Assembly (NCBI GenBank): GCA_015067845.1
Contig: SVLT01000006.1
Span: 54,689-118,688 of the forward strand
Length of the DNA stretch: 64,000 nt
Source: Oscillospiraceae bacterium
Lineage (GTDB): Bacteria; Bacillota; Clostridia; Oscillospirales; Oscillospiraceae
Reading direction: 5' to 3'
The notes below the pieces were generated by a model. That model made no database searches and was not told where the DNA came from. It saw only the letters and a list, made by a program, of their open reading frames with translations. Position numbers and translations under genes: made by a program. This document shows, one piece after another, positions 60,676 to 64,000 of the stretch; position 1 is the stretch's first letter, and each line of letters begins with the position of its first letter.

Positions 60676-61962
60676 ATGTATTCAAAAGAATTATGTTGGG
60701 TAAATCCCTATAAGCTTCCCTTCGCCCTTACGGACGCGCTGTGTCAGCTCATTGTCAGCGACGAAGCCATCGCCGATGCCGAAAAGCGGCTTTTGCGATT
60801 TGCACCGTTCATTAAAAAGTATTTTCCGGAAACCGAGCAGGACAATGGCCTGATCGAGTCCCCTTTGAAAGAAATACCCCAAATGAAGTCCGCCCTGCAA
60901 GACAGCTACGGCTTTGAGATCCCCGGAAAGCTCTATTTGAAAATGGACAGCCATTTGGCCATCGCTGGTTCTGTAAAAGCCCGTGGCGGCATTTATGAGG
61001 TCTTGAAGCACGCGGAGGACCTGTGCATTGCCGCCGGCAAAATCTCAGTTACAGACAATTACGAGAAGCTCGCGGATCCGGCGATCCGGGAATTTCTGAG
61101 CAACTACACAGTCCAGGTCGGTTCTACCGGAAATCTGGGAATGTCCATCGGCATTATGAGTGCCGCCCTTGGCTTTTCTGTAAAGATCCATATGTCCGCA
61201 GATGCAAAGCAATGGAAAAAGGACCTGCTCAGAAGCAAGGGCGTTGAGGTTCTGGAATACAGCGCCGACTACTCCAAGGCCGTGGCTGAGGGTCGGAAAA
61301 ACTCCGATCTGGATCCCACCAGCTATTTCATCGATGACGAAAAGTCCATTGACCTGTTCATCGGCTATGCAACCGCAGCAAAAAGACTGCAAAAGCAGCT
61401 GGATGATTTGAGCATTTCCGTTGACAAGGACCATCCGCTGATCGTTTACATCCCGGCAGGCGTGGGTGGTGCGCCGGGCGGTATCACATATGGTCTCAAA
61501 CGGATTTTCAAGGACAATGTCCATTGCTTCTTTGTGGAAACCACCACCTGTCCCTCCGTGCTCATCGGTTTGGATACCCAAACCTTCGAAAAAGCCAATG
61601 TTCGGAATTATGGTATCTCCGGTCAGACTGAGGCTGACGGTCTCGCCTGCGCCAGTCCTTCCGGTTTCGTCACCAGAATCATGACCAATCAGGTTTCCGG
61701 AGAATTCACGGTAGACGACGGCAAGCTGTATGATTATCTGCGGCTTTTGTATAACTCCGAAAACATTCAAATCGAGCCATCCAGCTGCGCGGCTTTTGCC
61801 GGCCCTTGCGGATTTACGACCTATCCCCAAATGGCCGAATATTGCGTTCAGCATGACCTCTCCCCTGCCCGGCTCCAAAACGCAACACAAATCGTCTGGG
61901 CAACCGGCGGCAAGATGATCCCCCGGGAAATCTACGACGCATATCTGAATACATATCTGTAA
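60676..61962 (+). CDS. dsdA: D-serine ammonia-lyase
   Basis: DsdA is a PLP enzyme that converts D-serine to pyruvate and ammonia. The 428-residue protein has the PLP lysine in AIAGSVKARGGIYEVL, the glycine-rich phosphate loop STGNLGMSIG, and VYIPAGVGGAPGGITYGLK. The start at 60676 follows AGAGGAG. No dsdC or dsdX transporter is nearby. It could use D-serine for growth or remove it as a toxin. Confidence 0.94.
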   Translation: MYSKELCWVNPYKLPFALTDALCQLIVSDEAIADAEKRLLRFAPFIKKYFPETEQDNGLIESPLKEIPQMKSALQDSYGFEIPGKLYLKMDSHLAIAGSVKARGGIYEVLKHAEDLCIAAGKISVTDNYEKLADPAIREFLSNYTVQVGSTGNLGMSIGIMSAALGFSVKIHMSADAKQWKKDLLRSKGVEVLEYSADYSKAVAEGRKNSDLDPTSYFIDDEKSIDLFIGYATAAKRLQKQLDDLSISVDKDHPLIVYIPAGVGGAPGGITYGLKRIFKDNVHCFFVETTTCPSVLIGLDTQTFEKANVRNYGISGQTEADGLACASPSGFVTRIMTNQVSGEFTVDDGKLYDYLRLLYNSENIQIEPSSCAAFAGPCGFTTYPQMAEYCVQHDLSPARLQNATQIVWATGGKMIPREIYDAYLNTYL

Positions 61963-61966
61963 GAAA

Positions 61967-61994
61967 CGGCTCGCCAAACCGGCGAGCCTGTTTT
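61967..61994 (+). terminator. Terminator of dsdA
   Basis: An 8-bp stem GGCTCGCC / GGCGAGCC followed by TGTTTT. Confidence 0.85.
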
Positions 61995-61998
61995 CTCT

Positions 61999-62046
61999 GT
62001 AGGGGACGGGTTTTCCGTCCCACGGACGGCCAATGGCCGCCCCTAC
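61999..62046. repeat. GTAGGGG...CCCCTAC hairpin repeat
   Basis: A 48-bp element with terminal inverted repeat GTAGGGG/CCCCTAC and internal hairpins GACGG/CCGTC and GGCCA/TGGCC. Its right end supplies the TAG stop of spoVAC on the minus strand. Confidence 0.85.
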
Positions 62047-62480
62047 ATCATGGTGCATATCCAATAAATTACGCCATACAACACACTTGCCGATACGCCA
62101 TACACAATAACCGGTCCTGCAATTGTAAACATCTTTGCGCCAACGCCAAGGACAAAGCCCTCGGTTTTGAATTCCACCGCCGGGGCGGACACCGCATTGG
62201 AAAAGCCGGTAATGGGCACCAGCGTGCCTGCACCTGCAAACTTTGCAATGTCGTCGTAAATGCTAAACCCGGTCAAAATCGCCGCCAAGGCAACCAACGT
62301 CATAGAAGTGGCGCAAGATGCGTCCATTTTTTCCATTTCTAACGCCAAATAGCCGTTCATGATCAGCTGACCCAAGGTGCAGATCAATCCGCCGATCCAA
62401 AATGCATTGATACAGTCCTTCCATATGGGCGATCTCGGTGCCAAGGATTGCACCAATTTTTTGTATTCTTTTTCCGTCAT
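62043..62480 (-). CDS. spoVAC: Stage V sporulation protein AC
   Basis: SpoVAC is a membrane protein of the channel that moves dipicolinic acid into spores and out at germination. The 145-residue protein has about four helices. Family landmarks are SPIWKDCINAFWIGGLICTLGQ, ILTGFSIYDDIAKFAGAGTLVPITGFSNAV and FKTEGFVLGVGAKMF. The start at 62480 follows GGGAGGGAG. spoVAD and spoVAE, usual partners, are not adjacent. The stop codon is inside a GTAGGGG repeat. Inverted arms AGTTTGC/GCAAACT lie 20 bases upstream. Confidence 0.93.
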   Translation of the reverse strand: MTEKEYKKLVQSLAPRSPIWKDCINAFWIGGLICTLGQLIMNGYLALEMEKMDASCATSMTLVALAAILTGFSIYDDIAKFAGAGTLVPITGFSNAVSAPAVEFKTEGFVLGVGAKMFTIAGPVIVYGVSASVLYGVIYWICTMM

Positions 62481-62524
62481 GTATCTCCCTCCCAAAATCA
62501 GTTTGCCCAAATGCAAACTTTTTA

Positions 62525-62554
62525 TTTACAGAATGCCATCATCTGTGATATGAT
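62525..62554 (+). promoter_or_regulatory. Promoter of the exonuclease gene
   Basis: TTTACA and TATGAT are 18 bp apart, 33 bases before the start. Confidence 0.5.
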
Positions 62555-62587
62555 ATAGGTTAGGATCGTAAAAACAGAGGTACAGTC

Positions 62588-63592
62588 ATGAATTACATTG
62601 TTTTGGATATGGAATGGAATCAGCCCTGGCCCGGTTCGCCCTCCGCGAAGAAGGTGCTTCCCGTGCAGATCCGGGGCGAGATCATCCAGATCGGTGCTGT
62701 CCGGGTAACAGAGTCCCAGCAGGTCACGGATGAGTTCCAAGTCCTTGTCAAACCCAAATACTACCGCCGTCTGAACCGTCGGGTCAGCAAGCTCACCGGC
62801 ATCAAGGACGCCCAATTGCGTGACGAGGGCATCTCTTTCCCCGAGGCTATGGAGCGTTTCCGCAAATGGTGCGGTGAGGATGTGATCTTCCTGACCTGGG
62901 GATTTGACGATATCACCATCCTCCGGGAAAATCTGCGGCTTTTCGGCCTGGATGAAGGCTGGACAGGCCGCTGGTACAATGCCCAGATGATCTTCAACGC
63001 CCAGACCGACGGCTCGTCATCGCAGAAGGCGCTGAAAACCGCCATGGAGATCTTCGGAATCGAAGCCACCCGCCCTGCCCACGACGCTTTGGGTGATGCC
63101 TACCACACCGCGCTGATCTGCGCAAAGCTGAATTTGGATATCGGTATCCAGGAATACGGTCAAGCGCTGAAAGACCACGACAACGGCTTCCACGGTGCGG
63201 ATTTGCCCGGCTGCATCAGCCGCAAGGTGTTTTATGATTATGCCGACAAGCGCGCGGCTCTGGCCGCCATGTCCGGTGAGGAAAATCTCTGCCCCACCTG
63301 TGGCCGTCAGATGCTCAGCTCCCGCTGGTTCGCCCAGCCGGGCCATCGGTATATGGATCTTGCGTCCTGCCCCCAGCACGGAAAGTTTTTGATCCGCATC
63401 CGGATGTCTGAGCAGCAAAACGGCTTGACGCGGGTCAGTCGTCTGACCTACGAGGCTACTTCCGAGGCCGCTGCGGCCTACGCCCGCCGTGCGGAAAAGG
63501 CCGATCCCCAGGAGGTGCACGGCTCACGCCGCCGTCGTCGCCGTCGCGCCGCAAGTCAGGAAGTGCGGGACAATCAGTCAACAGAAGAATGA
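62588..63592 (+). CDS. DEDDh 3'-5' exonuclease with C-terminal zinc ribbon
   Basis: A 334-residue nuclease of the RNase T/DnaQ fold. Exo I is VLDMEWNQP (Asp-x-Glu), exo II is in LTWGFDDITILREN, and exo III is PAHDALGDAYHTA (His and Asp). It resembles KapD-type proteins. After the nuclease domain there is a C-rich stretch (CPTCGRQM...SCPQHG) and a basic tail of eight or more arginines that could hold nucleic acid. The target is unknown. Confidence 0.88.
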   Translation: MNYIVLDMEWNQPWPGSPSAKKVLPVQIRGEIIQIGAVRVTESQQVTDEFQVLVKPKYYRRLNRRVSKLTGIKDAQLRDEGISFPEAMERFRKWCGEDVIFLTWGFDDITILRENLRLFGLDEGWTGRWYNAQMIFNAQTDGSSSQKALKTAMEIFGIEATRPAHDALGDAYHTALICAKLNLDIGIQEYGQALKDHDNGFHGADLPGCISRKVFYDYADKRAALAAMSGEENLCPTCGRQMLSSRWFAQPGHRYMDLASCPQHGKFLIRIRMSEQQNGLTRVSRLTYEATSEAAAAYARRAEKADPQEVHGSRRRRRRRAASQEVRDNQSTEE

Positions 63593-63595
63593 GAC

Positions 63596-63629
63596 TTTCC
63601 CGGCCGTACTTTTTGTGTCGGCCGGGAAA
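63596..63629 (+). terminator. Hairpin after the exonuclease gene
   Basis: An 11-bp stem TTTCCCGGCCG / CGGCCGGGAAA with a 12-base loop and a weak T-run. Confidence 0.6.
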
Positions 63630-63636
63630 ATAATCC

Positions 63637-63665
63637 TTGACAGAACGGCTTTTGAGTGGTAGAAT
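63637..63665 (+). promoter_or_regulatory. Promoter of the tRNA pair
   Basis: TTGACA and TAGAAT are 17 bp apart, 38 bases before the first tRNA. Confidence 0.75.
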
Positions 63666-63703
63666 ATGCAAGCGGTGGTGCTAAGCACGCCCAACGATAT
63701 TAT

Positions 63704-63780
63704 GGGCCTTTAGCTCAGTTGGTTAGAGCCTCCGGCTCATAACCGGATCGTCCCGGGTTCGAATCCCTGAAGGCCCACCA
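63704..63780 (+). tRNA. tRNA with CAT anticodon (probably Ile2, lysidine type; possibly Met)
   Basis: Cloverleaf with acceptor GGGCCTT/AAGGCCC, D-stem GCTC/GAGC, anticodon stem TCCGG/CCGGA, loop CTCATAA and encoded ACCA. The anticodon is CAT. The loop and GGCTCATAACC context match tRNA-Ile(CAU) of Firmicutes better than elongator Met, which usually has TTCATAC. The T-stem has one C-T mismatch. Confidence 0.9.
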
Positions 63781-63809
63781 CGAAAATTCGGCCCACGCCG
63801 TTCATATAT

Positions 63810-63885
<76 letters not shown>

Positions 63886-63889
63886 GATT

Positions 63890-63933
63890 AACACCTTAAA
63901 ACATGGCTTTTTAGTCGGTTTTAGGGTGTTTTT
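63890..63933 (+). terminator. Terminator of the tRNA pair
   Basis: A 13-bp stem AACACCTTAAAAC / GTTTTAGGGTGTT (one T-G pair) followed by T5. The remaining bases to 64000 are AT-rich with a repeated ATCTAACAA and no gene. Confidence 0.8.
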
Positions 63934-64000
63934 CTTATTTTCTACACCCTTTTGCTGTTTGCTATTTCTTCGTATCTAACAAATATCTAACAATTTTGTG

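Noticed and set aside
63890..64000. Integrated element starting after tRNA-Trp
   Set aside because: Only a terminator and AT-rich sequence with ATCTAACAA repeats are visible before the window ends; no integrase or att repeat can be shown.

Overview
The window is a stretch of Clostridia chromosome, most likely a spore-forming gut member of the Oscillospirales. The evidence is moderately high GC, strong AGGAGG ribosome binding sites, a T-box leader on thrS, and Firmicutes endospore genes (spo0A, spoIIGA-sigE, spoIVA, spoVAC). Genes are densely packed on both strands. There is no rRNA operon, insertion sequence, prophage or CRISPR array. Placement below order rests on general sequence style only.

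Layout: 1-8.1 kb holds the end of prfC, then murA, an NSUN-type rRNA methyltransferase, a VanZ protein, rex, the spoIIGA-sigE pair, a DUF951 protein and rarA. 8.2-12 kb has divergent phosphatases, asnA and an MFS carrier. 12.1-19.4 kb is a sugar-acid locus: an SDR mannonate/fructuronate-type oxidoreductase, uxuA, a GH2 enzyme and a GPH symporter, divergent from an AraC regulator. The lower half of that pathway, eda-kdgK, lies at 38.2-39.9 kb beside a second AraC regulator. 20-30 kb has an XRE/membrane pair, tRNA-Ala, a pyrophosphatase-Nudix fusion, a large ABC exporter-like fusion, an operon of E2-like acyltransferase, acyl-CoA ligase and alpha/beta hydrolase, and tRNA-Val. 30-36 kb carries a surface-anchored endonuclease, two peptidases and spo0A with a three-box Spo0A operator. 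40-48 kb is housekeeping: gpsA-plsY-der, rpmF-DUF177, spoIVA and mtnN-luxS. 48-64 kb has CapA, metY-tcdA-lrgAB, ksgA and a YabE-like resuscitation factor, thrS, an AGE-family epimerase, dsdA, spoVAC, an exonuclease and two tRNAs.

The most unusual signals are non-coding. Two separate tRNA loci (Ala at 20.8 kb, Val at 29.9 kb) are each followed by a terminator and then by an element of common design. An inverted copy of that tRNA's T-arm is followed by a TAAATGC-hairpin, a second hairpin with a conserved GCTGGA loop but different stem bases, a TAAA spacer, and a direct copy of the tRNA 3' end. A second family, GTAGGGG...CCCCTAC hairpin repeats, supplies the stop codon of two genes. Among proteins, Spo0A has glutamate in place of the phosphorylated aspartate, and the E2-like acyltransferase has glutamate in place of the catalytic histidine.
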